A DNA stretch of 60,456 bases from Reyranella massiliensis 521 (GCA_945860205.1 CAMARK010000018.1:1-60456); one strand, 5' to 3'; counted from the first letter of the stretch, positions 9,087-18,187 are shown. Notes: a model not told the origin generated them from the letters alone. Made by a program: numbers and translations.

Positions 9087-10163
9087 TCAGGTCTCCGATT
9101 CGGAAGGCTCGCGATGGGGTTGGCCGGCCGCCCGCGTGTCGACCCTGGGGCGCTCGACGTCGAGCCCTTCAGCGCCCCGGCGGAAGACTTCGCGTACGAG
9201 ATACTGCGGCTTGCGGTTCACCGCCAGGAACATGCTGCCGAGATATTCGCCGATCACGCCGATCACGACGAGCTGCACGCCGGCCAGCACCAGTACCGCG
9301 ACCATCAGCGACGCCCAGCCTTGCGGTGGCTGGTCGGAGATGATCGCCTCGACGATGGTGATGACCGCCGCAGCCGCCCCCAGGGCGCCGAACCCCAGCC
9401 CGAACAGGGTGGCGAGCCGGAGCGGCATCACCGAGAAGTTGAGGAACATCGCCAGCCACAGCCGCAACAGCCGGCGCAGCGTGTAGTTGGATTGCCCCTC
9501 GTTGCGCGGCAGGTGATGGACTTGCAAGCGCCCGACATTCTGCGTCACCTGGAAAACCAGCCCGTCGACATAGGGAAAAGGGCCCTCGTAGCTCGCCACG
9601 ATGCGTTCGCGTAAGAAGGCAGAGAGGCAGCGGAAGCTCGACAGATAGAGGCCAGGCGGCTTGTCGATCAGCCGGTCGGCGCACCAGTTGGTGAAGCGGC
9701 TGCCCCAGTTGCGCCAGGCAGCATGCTGCTTCTCCGCGTAGTAGGTGTAGACCGCGTCGTAGCCGCCATCCCGGGTATGCTCGAACAGGCGCCGGACTTC
9801 GGCGGGCGGGTTCTGCAGGTCGTCGTCCATGGTGATGGTGTAGGCGCCGCGAGCCTTTGAAAGCCCCGCCATCACCGCATTGTGCTCGCCGAAATTGCGG
9901 CTGAGGCTCATGACCGTGACCGGCGCCCCGGGCAGAGCGGCAAGGTCCTTGCAGACGTCGAGGCTGTTGTCCGGACTGCCATCCACCACCAGCACGATCT
10001 CCAGACCGCCATCGATCTCGAGTGCGCGCAGGGCGGCAACCAGCTCGCCGACCGTCGAGGCGCCCATGTAGACCGGAACGACGATCGACAAGGCTGGCGA
10101 CAAGGCTGGCGACCCGGCGTCAACCACCGTGCACGTCGCTTTCGGCGTCGGCGCCTTCGACAA
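9087..10163 (-). CDS. ArnC/GtrB-like family 2 glycosyltransferase
   Basis: A 358-residue polyprenyl-phosphate glycosyltransferase. The GT-A domain shows IVVPVYMGASTVGEL near residue 27, VVDGSPDNS, SRNFGEHNAVMAG, and the metal-binding TMDDDLQNPP. Two membrane segments near the C-terminus (about 235-265 and 275-305) anchor it, as in ArnC and GtrB. It would transfer a sugar from a nucleotide donor to undecaprenyl phosphate. The start used is a TTG at 10163; no strong ribosome site is visible, so it could start slightly later. It is followed by a flippase-like gene and is divergent from a GT-C-like gene. Confidence 0.87.
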   Translation of the reverse strand: MSKAPTPKATCTVVDAGSPALSPALSIVVPVYMGASTVGELVAALRALEIDGGLEIVLVVDGSPDNSLDVCKDLAALPGAPVTVMSLSRNFGEHNAVMAGLSKARGAYTITMDDDLQNPPAEVRRLFEHTRDGGYDAVYTYYAEKQHAAWRNWGSRFTNWCADRLIDKPPGLYLSSFRCLSAFLRERIVASYEGPFPYVDGLVFQVTQNVGRLQVHHLPRNEGQSNYTLRRLLRLWLAMFLNFSVMPLRLATLFGLGFGALGAAAAVITIVEAIISDQPPQGWASLMVAVLVLAGVQLVVIGVIGEYLGSMFLAVNRKPQYLVREVFRRGAEGLDVERPRVDTRAAGQPHREPSESET

Positions 10164-10359
10164 GGCGGCGGAGCGGCATCAGGAGAAACAAAGGCCCATT
10201 CCCGTAAATGGCTCGAAGGACGCGGAAACCGCAGGTAAAGCGGCAGACATTGTGCACGCCTCCATTACGCCCACAACAGCCCGTATTTCGCCCGTTCCGA
10301 GCCCCGTCCAGCGCCGCAAGCCTCGTCTTCCCGGCTGCTTATGATATCTTCGCCCTGCC

Positions 10360-11937
10360 TTGCCAACAGTCCCGATCAAACCTCCGACGATTTCACCGCG
10401 TGTCGAGCGGTTGCTGCTGGTACCGCTGTTTGCGCTGCCGGTCCTGTGGCTCGCCGGCTATTTCTTCCCGCCGATCAACCATGACGTGGCGGCGATCCTC
10501 GACGTCTCGGCGCGCTGGATCGGCGGCGAAAAGCTCTACGTCGAGGTGATCGACGAGAACCTGCCGCTCACCTTCGTCGTGCATTCCCTGCCGGTGCTGA
10601 CGGCCAAACTGCTGCCCGGCAGCGTTCCGTTCTGGTTCACCGCCTGGGTGGTGGCCGGCATCTTCGCCTCGTTCGTGGCCTGCCGGCGGCTGGTCCGCCT
10701 CGTGCCCTCGGCCGACCATGCGCTCACGGAAGCGTTGCTGCCGCCGGTCCTGCTGTTCCTGTTCTCGGTACTGCCCAACGAACATTTCGGCCAGCGCGAG
10801 CACATCATGTTCGTGGCCTGCGCGCCCTACCTGATCGCCTCGATGGCCCGCGCCGAGGCCGTGGTGCTGAGCCGAGGTGCTGCCATCGCGATCGGCCTGT
10901 TCGCCGGCGTGACGCTGTCGATGAAGCCGCACTATCTCGCCATTCCGGCCGCGGTCGAACTCTACCTGCTGTTCCGCCGAGGCTGGCGTCTGACGCTGCT
11001 CGACCCCATTCCCTGGGCGATAGGCCTGGTGGCGCTTGCGCATCTGGCGGCGATGTACACGATCTTCGCCGACTTCGGCCTCATCATCATGCCGCTCGCC
11101 GTCGAGGCCTATGCCCCGATCGGCGACTCGGGATGGCGCGACGTGCTCAGCAGCAATGTCCTCGCCCCGACCCTGATCGCGCTGCTGATTTTCGGCATCA
11201 TCGCCATCGTCTTCACCAAGACCATCTCCGCCCGCGTCCTCGTCGTGTTCGGCATCGGCGCGGCACTCTCGGCCATCGCCCAGGCCAAGGGCTGGCCCTA
11301 TCATGTGCTGCCGGCGCTCTCCGCCGCGATCCTGCTGGCCGCCCTCACCGTCTCCCAGACCGTGGACCGATATCTGCCGATCAGCCGCAGCGGCCATCAC
11401 CTGCCGGTGGCGGTGATCTCGGCCACGCTCATGGTGCTGCTCTACTTCCAGGCCGCGCTCTACACGCCGCCCTTCTACAAGCAGCGCCAATTCGAGGATT
11501 CGATCGGTGGGCGGCTGCAGCACATCATTGAGCAGAACGCCCCGCACCGCACGATCCTGGCACTGTCGCCCGGCATCTACCCGCTGTGGCCGCTGCTCAA
11601 CTACATCGACGGTCGCATGGCCATGCGGTTCCTCAGCATGTGGGTGCTGCAGGGCGTCTATGCGACCTGCGACGACTTCCCGGCGCTCTATAATCCACCC
11701 GACACGATGGGCGAGTCGGAGAAGTTCGTGTTCGATGCCGTCAGCGACGATTTCGCCCGCGAGCATCCCGACCTGCTGATCGTCGATCGCATCGCGGGCA
11801 TCCCGCGCTGCCAGGGCAAGGAATTCGATTACCTCGAATACTTCCTGCAGAACCGCACTTTTGCCGACGCCTTCGAGGGCTACGACCACCTCATGGACTT
11901 CGACCGCTACCGCATCTACCGGCGGAAGAAGAAGTAG
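10360..11937 (+). CDS. GT-C-like multi-pass membrane glycosyltransferase
   Basis: A 525-residue protein with roughly ten membrane helices. The first extracytoplasmic loop contains INHDVAAILDVSARW and VEVIDENLPL; the acidic H41-D42 and D65-E66 positions resemble catalytic loop residues of GT-C enzymes that use lipid-linked sugars. The soluble C-terminal ~100 residues contain LLIVDRIAGIPRC. I recognise the pattern from uncharacterised alphaproteobacterial membrane proteins but cannot name the family. The start is TTG 10360. It diverges from the ArnC/ArnE-like pair, which would supply its lipid-linked donor. Confidence 0.72.
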   Translation: MPTVPIKPPTISPRVERLLLVPLFALPVLWLAGYFFPPINHDVAAILDVSARWIGGEKLYVEVIDENLPLTFVVHSLPVLTAKLLPGSVPFWFTAWVVAGIFASFVACRRLVRLVPSADHALTEALLPPVLLFLFSVLPNEHFGQREHIMFVACAPYLIASMARAEAVVLSRGAAIAIGLFAGVTLSMKPHYLAIPAAVELYLLFRRGWRLTLLDPIPWAIGLVALAHLAAMYTIFADFGLIIMPLAVEAYAPIGDSGWRDVLSSNVLAPTLIALLIFGIIAIVFTKTISARVLVVFGIGAALSAIAQAKGWPYHVLPALSAAILLAALTVSQTVDRYLPISRSGHHLPVAVISATLMVLLYFQAALYTPPFYKQRQFEDSIGGRLQHIIEQNAPHRTILALSPGIYPLWPLLNYIDGRMAMRFLSMWVLQGVYATCDDFPALYNPPDTMGESEKFVFDAVSDDFAREHPDLLIVDRIAGIPRCQGKEFDYLEYFLQNRTFADAFEGYDHLMDFDRYRIYRRKKK

Positions 11938-11943
11938 TTGGAT

Positions 11944-11978
11944 CATTTCTCTTCCCCAGTCACATGGGGAGGAGAGAC
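11944..11978. terminator. Short GC-rich hairpin after the GT-C-like gene
   Basis: TCTCTTCCCC and GGGGAGGAGA pair around the loop AGTCACAT just after the stop. No T-tract follows. It resembles the outer arms of the repeat elements at 24.4 and 27.7 kb and may be a minimal copy. Confidence 0.4.
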
Positions 11979-12002
11979 CAGATTCAATCGACGTCGGAAA
12001 GC

Positions 12003-12479
12003 CTAGGACTCGAACTTTCCCAACGCCTTGGCCCGCATCGCCTCGGGAATCTTCGCTACGTCGGGGACTTTGAACACACCCGTGGCCACCAGAACGATCT
12101 CGCCGCCGCAGACAAGATCGCAGCTTGCGAAGCAGAAATTGACGGTGCGGCGGGCGATCCTAGCCGTTCCCTCGAGCCATTGGCCGAGCCTGGCGCCGCG
12201 CACGAATTCGGTGCTGAGCGAGACCGTCGGATGCGGCCAGCGCATGCCGGTGGCGTGGCCCGAGCCCACGCCCATCACCATGTCGGCCACGGTGACCAGC
12301 AGGCCGCCGTGGGCCCAGCCCATCGGATTGCCATGGCGCTGCTCGAGCGGCAGGCCGATGCGCATCTTCTCACCCTCGATCTTGAACCAGAGCGGCCCGA
12401 CCAGGCCGATGAAGTCGTCGGTGATGTCGAGCTTGCGGAAGCCGTCAGGAATGAGCGTGGGGATCGGCGCGTCGGTCAT
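12003..12479 (-). CDS. PaaI-type hotdog thioesterase
   Basis: A 158-residue single-domain hotdog protein. The PaaI-like signature is NPMGWAHGGLLVTVADMVMG at about residues 51-70, where the Asp is the usual catalytic residue. The frame extends upstream into the next gene, but ATG 12479 overlaps that gene's stop in an ATGA and matches the family's usual length. It probably hydrolyses an acyl-CoA. It is the last gene of a four-gene operon (14225 to 12003). Confidence 0.87.
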   Translation of the reverse strand: MTDAPIPTLIPDGFRKLDITDDFIGLVGPLWFKIEGEKMRIGLPLEQRHGNPMGWAHGGLLVTVADMVMGVGSGHATGMRWPHPTVSLSTEFVRGARLGQWLEGTARIARRTVNFCFASCDLVCGGEIVLVATGVFKVPDVAKIPEAMRAKALGKFES

Positions 12480-12919
12480 GTCTGCAATCCATCGTGGGAG
12501 GCGGCGAGGCGACCCAGCATGGCGCGCACCTCGGGGTCGAACGGCGTGCTGCGATGGGTCTCCTCGTTCAACGACACCATGATGACCCGCTGCACGGCGG
12601 TGCAGTTGCCGTCGCCATCGAACAGGCCCTGGCCGATGACGCACTTGCGCTCATGCGACTCGATCATCCGCGCACACGCCGTGGCGACTCCGGGATAAAA
12701 CATCTGGCGCTTGAAGTCGGCTTCGATGCGGCCGATGACCAGGCGAAAGCGCGGCAGCCCGGAGCGCACGATCTGGCGCAGGTAGGATACACGCGCGTTC
12801 TCCAGCAGCTCGATGAACGCGCCATTGTTGACGTGGCCGTTGGCATCGACGTCGGCGAACCGGAGATTTTCAGAGGTCGAGAAACCGTAGATGCCGCGAT
12901 CGGCAAGATCCAACGCCAT
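12476..12919 (-). CDS. YbgC/4HBT-type acyl-CoA thioesterase
   Basis: A 147-residue hotdog protein with the 4-hydroxybenzoyl-CoA thioesterase-like motif LRFADVDANGHVNN at about residues 19-32, in which Asp23/25 and the following Asn-Gly-His form the active site. NNGAFIELLENARVSY continues the helix. It overlaps the downstream PaaI-like gene by four bases (ATGA) and follows the glyoxalase-like gene after five bases, so all are co-transcribed. Confidence 0.88.
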   Translation of the reverse strand: MALDLADRGIYGFSTSENLRFADVDANGHVNNGAFIELLENARVSYLRQIVRSGLPRFRLVIGRIEADFKRQMFYPGVATACARMIESHERKCVIGQGLFDGDGNCTAVQRVIMVSLNEETHRSTPFDPEVRAMLGRLAASHDGLQT

Positions 12920-12924
12920 GAAGT

Positions 12925-13770
12925 CTAACGCTCCGCGAATTCCAGGGTGAGATGGGCAGCCTCCGACGGCGGCACGATCAGCCGGCTGTTGTCGGGCTTC
13001 ACGATCCTGACGCCATTGCCGGCCAGCAGCGCCTCGCAGGCGGCAAGGCTCTGGACGCGCACGGAGAGCAGCGCCGGATGATCACCCGGCCTCACCGGCT
13101 CGACGCCGGGATAGCGCGCCGCATAGTCCTTGCGGGAGAGATAGCGGACGGGCTGCGTGCCGGTGTTCGCGACCAGGCCCTCGCCTTCCCGCCGGACCGA
13201 GCCCGGGCCGAAGTATTTCTCCAGCTCGCCTATCCACTTAGCCGGCTGCTCGGCAATAACGGTGACCCCTGAAATGCCGCGCGCGTTGTTGGGATGCTTC
13301 GCCCACTCCGAGCGATAGACGAACTCGGGCGTCAGATGCTCGCAGACGAAGAAGCCGACCACCGGCATGTGCGTCTTGGGAATGCGCACGGTGCGGAACT
13401 TGGCATGCTCGGTCCTGCCCGCGACCTCGACGGCGCGGTCGAAGAACAGCGGCGCATCGGGTTTTAGGCCGGCCTGCCTGAACGCGTCGAAAGCCAGGTC
13501 CGCGCCGTCCGTGGCCAGCGCCACATTGGCGAGGCCACCGCCGTTCTTCAGCCAGACGCGGCGCTCGGCGTTGAACTCGGTGTCCTCGACGATGCCCAGA
13601 ATCTCGAAATAGTCCTTGTCGAAAATCATCAGGTGATTGGCGGTGCCGAGCTTCTTGTGGAAGCCGCGCGGCTGGACCTGGAAGCCGAGGCGCCGATAAG
13701 CCGCCTCCGCCGCGTCGATGCCGTCGACCATGACCACGACGTGATCGAGGCCCTTCACCGCGCGCGTCAT
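12925..13770 (-). CDS. Glyoxalase-like (VOC-fold) protein
   Basis: A 281-residue protein of the glyoxalase-like domain group. It begins GLDHVVVMVDGIDAAEAAYRRLGF, the usual first beta-alpha unit of a VOC fold, and has YFEILGIVED and VRVQSLAACEALLAGNGV in the second half, indicating two VOC modules. His4 of LDHVVVM and the Glu of YFEILG are the expected metal ligands. Reaction unknown. Its ATG overlaps the MaoC stop by four bases. Confidence 0.82.
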   Translation of the reverse strand: MTRAVKGLDHVVVMVDGIDAAEAAYRRLGFQVQPRGFHKKLGTANHLMIFDKDYFEILGIVEDTEFNAERRVWLKNGGGLANVALATDGADLAFDAFRQAGLKPDAPLFFDRAVEVAGRTEHAKFRTVRIPKTHMPVVGFFVCEHLTPEFVYRSEWAKHPNNARGISGVTVIAEQPAKWIGELEKYFGPGSVRREGEGLVANTGTQPVRYLSRKDYAARYPGVEPVRPGDHPALLSVRVQSLAACEALLAGNGVRIVKPDNSRLIVPPSEAAHLTLEFAER

Positions 13771-14225
13771 GCCGGCTTCCTGCGGACCATGTTGATGCCC
13801 TTGACCGTCACCACCAGCTCACCCTTCTGGTTGATGGCGCTCCAATGCTCGTGGATGACGCCGAGGTCCGGCTTGCTCTTCGACGGCACCTTGGCGGCGC
13901 ATTCGACCCAGGCCGTCAGCGTGTCGCCCGGCCGCACTGGTTTTAGCCAGCGCAGCTCGTCGAGGCCGGGCGATCCCAGCGCGGTGCGCGTGTCGATGTA
14001 GTTGTCGACGAACAGCCGCATCAGCTTGGCCGCCACGTGCCAGCCCGAGGCGATCAGGCCACCGAACATCGAGGCGCGGGCGGCCTCGGCATCGACGTGG
14101 AAGTTTTGCGGGTCGTAAAGCCGCGCGAACTCGACGATCTCCTGCTCGGTGAAGCTCGTCGACCCCAGCGGGTATTTCTTCCCGATTTCGTAGTCTTCCC
14201 AGTAGCGCGGGACGTCGGTCGGCAT
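13767..14225 (-). CDS. MaoC-family dehydratase
   Basis: A 152-residue hotdog protein with the MaoC motif FARLYDPQNFHVDAEAA at about residues 31-47 and GLIASGWHVAAKLMR after it; Asp and His of this motif are the hydratase active-site residues. ATG 14225 gives the standard length; a GTG at 14267 in the same frame would add 14 residues unrelated to the family. It leads the operon MaoC, glyoxalase-like, 4HBT thioesterase, PaaI-like thioesterase, consistent with handling of acyl-CoA intermediates. Confidence 0.87.
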   Translation of the reverse strand: MPTDVPRYWEDYEIGKKYPLGSTSFTEQEIVEFARLYDPQNFHVDAEAARASMFGGLIASGWHVAAKLMRLFVDNYIDTRTALGSPGLDELRWLKPVRPGDTLTAWVECAAKVPSKSKPDLGVIHEHWSAINQKGELVVTVKGINMVRRKPA

Positions 14226-14342
14226 GGGTCCGGTCTTCGCAGAGCGGGACCGATCACGCAAGCCCACCCGCTGGCCGGTAGTGTCCTAATTTGAGGGCCT
14301 TGGCGGCATACGTTCGCGCCGCCGGATGCAATGCGGGCCGCA

Positions 14343-14747
14343 CTAGCTGTTAGGCGTAAAAACACGCCGGCAAGCCTTAAGGCGATAGGTCATATGAAAT
14401 GGGCGGGCTCCGTTGCCCGGATCGAACGTGAGGTAGAACTCTCTATTATTGTTGTCTTTGCCGACAATTTTTCCGGAACCATCAGGCTGCAACGCCTTCA
14501 AATCGACGCTGAATGAATGGTTCGGTATTGCGCTCGTACTCTTAAAATTGAGCGTGTTCCCCTTTATGTCGACCTGCCCGTAGGCGGGGCTGGTCCATTC
14601 CGGCAAGGGGATCGAACCGCCGCCGCATGACGTCGACACGCCATCCTCCAGTGCGCCAACGGCAGCCCACGTCGCGTCTGCCGCGCTGGAAATATGAGAA
14701 GCACCCGCTAGGCCGATCAATGTCGTGAGAAACAGTCCCAACCTCAT
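14343..14747 (-). CDS. Small secreted protein of unknown function
   Basis: A 134-residue protein with a clear signal peptide (MRLGLFLTTLIGLAGASHISSAA, cleavage expected near residue 22). The mature part is about 110 residues with cysteines near 41 and 125 that could form one disulfide. I do not recognise the family. Base use is somewhat less GC-rich than its neighbours (AATTTTTCCGG and ATTATTGTTGTC stretches), which may hint at a separate origin. It is isolated between a MaoC operon and the adenylate cyclase. Confidence 0.65.
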   Translation of the reverse strand: MRLGLFLTTLIGLAGASHISSAADATWAAVGALEDGVSTSCGGGSIPLPEWTSPAYGQVDIKGNTLNFKSTSAIPNHSFSVDLKALQPDGSGKIVGKDNNNREFYLTFDPGNGARPFHMTYRLKACRRVFTPNS

Positions 14748-14856
14748 TTGCCGCCTCCCCTGGCTGCAATTGTCCTCGCCATGATATCCGCTGGCCCGCC
14801 CGCTAGCCAGCCGGCAGGCCCTCGGCTAGCCTCTCCGGGCAGGGGAGAGGCGACCG

Positions 14857-16485
14857 ATGAACGAACCCAGCCTGGTCCGGCGCCTGACGACGATCGTGGC
14901 AATCGACGTGGTTGGATTCAGCACGCTGTCGGCGCGCAACGAGGAGCATGCGCTCGGCCTGCTGCGTTCCCGCATGGCGCTCGCCGAGACCTACATCAAG
15001 CAGCACCGTGGCCGTGTGTTCAAGATGACGGGCGACGGCCTGCTCGCCGAATTCGCAAGCCCGGTCGAGGCCGTCCGGACGGCTGTCGAAATCCAGGAGG
15101 CGATGCGCACGACCAACGCGCTGGCCGCCGTCGAAGACCGCCTCAACCTGCGCATCGGCGCCAACCTCGGCGATGTCGTCGAAAGCGGCGACGACCTGAT
15201 GGGCGATGCCGTCAACGTGGCGGTGCGCCTCGAGTCGATCGCGGCGGCCGGCGGCATCTGCGTCTCCGCCGCGCTCTACGAGCAGATCGTGGGTAAGCTG
15301 ACGCTCGGCGCCGAGGACATGGGCGAGCAGCAGGTGAAGAACATCCCGCGGCCCATCCACGCCTATCGCCTGACGGCCGAAGGCGCCGCGCCCGCGCCGC
15401 CGGCCAGGACGACGCCCAGCCCAGGCGCGAGCGCTGCACGGCCGCGCCTGCTCCTCGTGGGCGGCGCGCTCGTTGCCGTGGCGGCGGCCGCCGTGGTGGG
15501 CGCACTGCTGCTGCGCGACACGCCGGTACCGGCGCGGCCACCGGAGCAGCTTGCCCAGGCTTCGGTGGTGCCCGCAGCAGTGCCCGTTACGGCGCCTGCC
15601 GTTGTGGCGCCTCCCGTCGCGCCGCCGCCCGTCGCGCCGACACCCACGGCCGCGCCGCGCGCCTTCGTCGCCGCCGATATTCCGTTCGCCACCACCCGGC
15701 GCCGGCGCGACCTCGACGCCTACGAGCGCGCGGAGGGCGCCAAGGCGTTGGCCATCAGCGTCCGTGGCTGGGCCGAGTTCGCAAGCCGGCGGGTCGACGA
15801 CCAGACCGCCCGCGCTGTTGCCCTCGAGACCTGCAACGCCACCGTCCAGAAGCAGATCCGGAACGTCCGCGACTATGACCGCTGCATGATCTACGCCGTC
15901 GGCAGCAACGTGGTGTGGTCGTTCAAGGCGCCCGCCATGCCGCCGCAGCCCCTTGTCGCCGCCGCCCGGCCATCGCCGCCGATCCCCCTGGACCCGGCCA
16001 CCGTGCCGCTGATCAGCGAGGCGACGCGCAAGCAGCTCGCCGACGATTACGCCAAGGTCACCCGCAGCAAGGCGTTCATCCTCGGCCGCAACCGCCAGGA
16101 CTGGTGGGCACCCGGCGACAGCGATCCCGAAGCCATGCGCCGCGCCCTGCAATCCTGCGGCCACATCACCGGCCGGCCCTGCTTCGTCTATGCCCTCGGC
16201 GACCAGGTGATCGTGCAGACGCCGCAGAAATTCCGGATCGTCGAGGTCTTCACGCCGCAGGACCTGGCGGGCCTCGATCCCGCGCAGCAGGAGGCGATCG
16301 AGCGCTACCTGGTGGCCGACGATTGGCGGGCCATCGCCGTTGCCCGAAATGGCCGCATCGGCGTCGCCATCGGCAGCGCCAGCGAGGATGCCGCCGTCGA
16401 AACCGCGCTGCGGGAATGTGCCCGGGCCGGCGGCAGCGAATGCGCCGTATCGACGGTCGGACCCTTCCTCGTCACACGCAACTGA
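14857..16485 (+). CDS. Membrane adenylate cyclase with three Cys-paired periplasmic repeats
   Basis: A 542-residue protein. Residues 10-172 are a class III nucleotide cyclase domain with metal-binding D17 (AIDVVGFSTL) and D60 (MTGDGLLAEF), K56 as the adenine-selecting residue, and D117, N120 and R124 in GDAVNVAVRLE. A single membrane helix spans about 198-219. After a Pro-rich linker come three related modules of about 75 residues, each with an A-L-x-x-C helix followed by a second Cys and a strand ending V-G: ALETC...DRCMIYAVG, ALQSCG...PCFVYALG and ALRECAR...ECAVSTVG. These resemble DUF4189-like domains. An extracytoplasmic signal controlling cytoplasmic cAMP is the inferred role. Confidence 0.87.
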   Translation: MNEPSLVRRLTTIVAIDVVGFSTLSARNEEHALGLLRSRMALAETYIKQHRGRVFKMTGDGLLAEFASPVEAVRTAVEIQEAMRTTNALAAVEDRLNLRIGANLGDVVESGDDLMGDAVNVAVRLESIAAAGGICVSAALYEQIVGKLTLGAEDMGEQQVKNIPRPIHAYRLTAEGAAPAPPARTTPSPGASAARPRLLLVGGALVAVAAAAVVGALLLRDTPVPARPPEQLAQASVVPAAVPVTAPAVVAPPVAPPPVAPTPTAAPRAFVAADIPFATTRRRRDLDAYERAEGAKALAISVRGWAEFASRRVDDQTARAVALETCNATVQKQIRNVRDYDRCMIYAVGSNVVWSFKAPAMPPQPLVAAARPSPPIPLDPATVPLISEATRKQLADDYAKVTRSKAFILGRNRQDWWAPGDSDPEAMRRALQSCGHITGRPCFVYALGDQVIVQTPQKFRIVEVFTPQDLAGLDPAQQEAIERYLVADDWRAIAVARNGRIGVAIGSASEDAAVETALRECARAGGSECAVSTVGPFLVTRN

Positions 16486-16509
16486 GTTGGACGACCAGTC
16501 GGCGGGCGG

Positions 16510-17670
16510 TCAGTCGGCGATCGCGGTGCCAAAACGCTTGGCAATCTCCTCCAGCATGACTTCCGAGGCACCGCCGCCAATCGCCTGGACGCGGGCGTCG
16601 CGCGACATGCGCTCGACCGCCGTCTCGCGCACGAAGCCGGCGCCGCCGTGGAACTGGACGCAGTCGTAGAGGACCTCGTTCACGAGGTCGCCGGCCAGCG
16701 CCTTCACCATCGAGACCTGCGCCACGCAGTCCGTGCCCTGGGCGTCGAGCCAGGCCGTGTGATGCACGAGCTGGCGCGCCGCCTCGACCTCGGCCAGCCG
16801 CTTGGAAAGGCGCTGGCGGATCGCCTGCTTGTCCCACAGCGGCGCGCCGAAGGCGGTGCGCTGGTTCACATACTCAAAGGTGAGGCGCAGCGCCTCGCGC
16901 GCCTCGGCCATCGCCATGGCGCCGATCACCAGCCGCTCGGTCTGGAAGTTGGCCATGATCGAATAGAAGCCGCGGTTCTCCTCGCCCAGCACGTTCTCGA
17001 CCGGCACGCGGCAATCCTCAAAGATTAATTCGGCCGTGTCCGACGAGCGCCAGCCGGTCTTGTCGAGGGCGCGGCCGACGCGGAAGCCGGTCGTGCCCTT
17101 CTCGACGATGAACATGGTGATCGCGCGGCTGCCCTTGGCCTCGGGATCGGTGCGGGCGGCGATGAAGTAGAGATCGCCGTGCACGCCGTTGGTGATGAAC
17201 ATCTTGGCGCCGTTCAGGACAAAGGCGTCGCCGTCGCGCACCGCGCGGGTGCGGATGGCGGCGACATCGGAGCCGGCGCCGGGCTCGGTGACGCCGACCG
17301 CCGTGATCAGCTTTCCCGCCATGATGCCCGGCAGGTATTTCTCGAGCTGGCGCTTGCTGCCGAAGCGCACGAGATGCGGGCTTGCCATGTCGGTGTGCAC
17401 CAGCACGGTGATGGCGAAGCCGCCATGGGTGGAGCGTCCCACTTCCTCGGCCAGCACCACAGAGGCGCGGGCATCGAGGCCGGCACCGCCCAGCGCCTCG
17501 GGCACGCGCAGCGAGAAGAAGCCGAGCTCGCCCATCTCGCGCAAGGTCTCGCGCGGCACGAAGCCCGCCTCTTCCCACTTGGGGCCGTGCGGGCGCACCC
17601 GCTCGTCGACGAAGCGTCGGAGCTGGGCGCGGATGAGGTCGTGGTCTTCGGAGAAGATGGGATGTGCCAT
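16510..17670 (-). CDS. Acyl-CoA dehydrogenase
   Basis: A 386-residue flavoprotein with the standard three domains. VGVTEPGAGSDVAAIRT (about residues 123-139) is the first family signature, and QFHGGAGFVRETAVER with IGGGASEVMLEEIAKR is the second, near the C-terminus. It oxidises an acyl-CoA to the enoyl-CoA with FAD; chain specificity is not evident. It is divergent from the thioesterase at 17698 with only 27 bases between starts, so their promoters overlap. Confidence 0.93.
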   Translation of the reverse strand: MAHPIFSEDHDLIRAQLRRFVDERVRPHGPKWEEAGFVPRETLREMGELGFFSLRVPEALGGAGLDARASVVLAEEVGRSTHGGFAITVLVHTDMASPHLVRFGSKRQLEKYLPGIMAGKLITAVGVTEPGAGSDVAAIRTRAVRDGDAFVLNGAKMFITNGVHGDLYFIAARTDPEAKGSRAITMFIVEKGTTGFRVGRALDKTGWRSSDTAELIFEDCRVPVENVLGEENRGFYSIMANFQTERLVIGAMAMAEAREALRLTFEYVNQRTAFGAPLWDKQAIRQRLSKRLAEVEAARQLVHHTAWLDAQGTDCVAQVSMVKALAGDLVNEVLYDCVQFHGGAGFVRETAVERMSRDARVQAIGGGASEVMLEEIAKRFGTAIAD

Positions 17671-17697
17671 GGCGGCGGGATGCTACACTCCCCTCCC

Positions 17698-18147
17698 ATG
17701 TCGCGCGACAAACGCCTGCAAGACCGTACGATCTATCCGCACTGGTGCACCGACACCGTGCGCTTCTCGGACCAGGACGCGGCCGGCCACGTCAACAACG
17801 TGGCGCTCTGCGCCTATCTCGAAACCGCCCGCCTCACCTTCATCCGCGACGTCGGAATGATGAATGGCGGCATGATGACCCGCGGCGAGGACGGCGTGCG
17901 CGGCATCTCGGCCGGCATGAACGTGAGCTTCCTGGCCGAGTCGCACTGGCCGGGCCAGGTCGAGCTCGGCACCGGCGTGATCAGCGTCGGCACCAGTTCG
18001 GTCACGGTCGGCTCGGCCGCCTTCAAGGATGGGGCCTGCATCGTGGCGGCCGAAATGACGGTGGTCCGGCTAAAAGGCAAGACGCCCCATCCGATCGGCC
18101 CGGACCTGCGGGCGGCCCTGGAAAAATATCGTTTGAAGGGCTTTTAG
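17698..18147 (+). CDS. 4HBT-type acyl-CoA thioesterase
   Basis: A 149-residue hotdog thioesterase with VRFSDQDAAGHVNNVALCAYLETAR at about residues 21-45; the Asp in SDQDAAGHVNN is the usual catalytic residue. It is similar in type to the protein at 12476-12919. It starts 27 bases from the divergent acyl-CoA dehydrogenase, suggesting joint use in acyl-CoA turnover. Confidence 0.88.
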   Translation: MSRDKRLQDRTIYPHWCTDTVRFSDQDAAGHVNNVALCAYLETARLTFIRDVGMMNGGMMTRGEDGVRGISAGMNVSFLAESHWPGQVELGTGVISVGTSSVTVGSAAFKDGACIVAAEMTVVRLKGKTPHPIGPDLRAALEKYRLKGF

Positions 18148-18187
18148 GCCGCTTGACCGGATGGGCCGCCGCGCTTATCTTTGCATC

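Noticed and set aside
10393..11946. 517-codon minus-strand open frame
   Set aside because: It lies antisense to the GT-C-like gene, is rich in Arg, Gln, His and Asp with no domain, and is a GC-codon-bias shadow.
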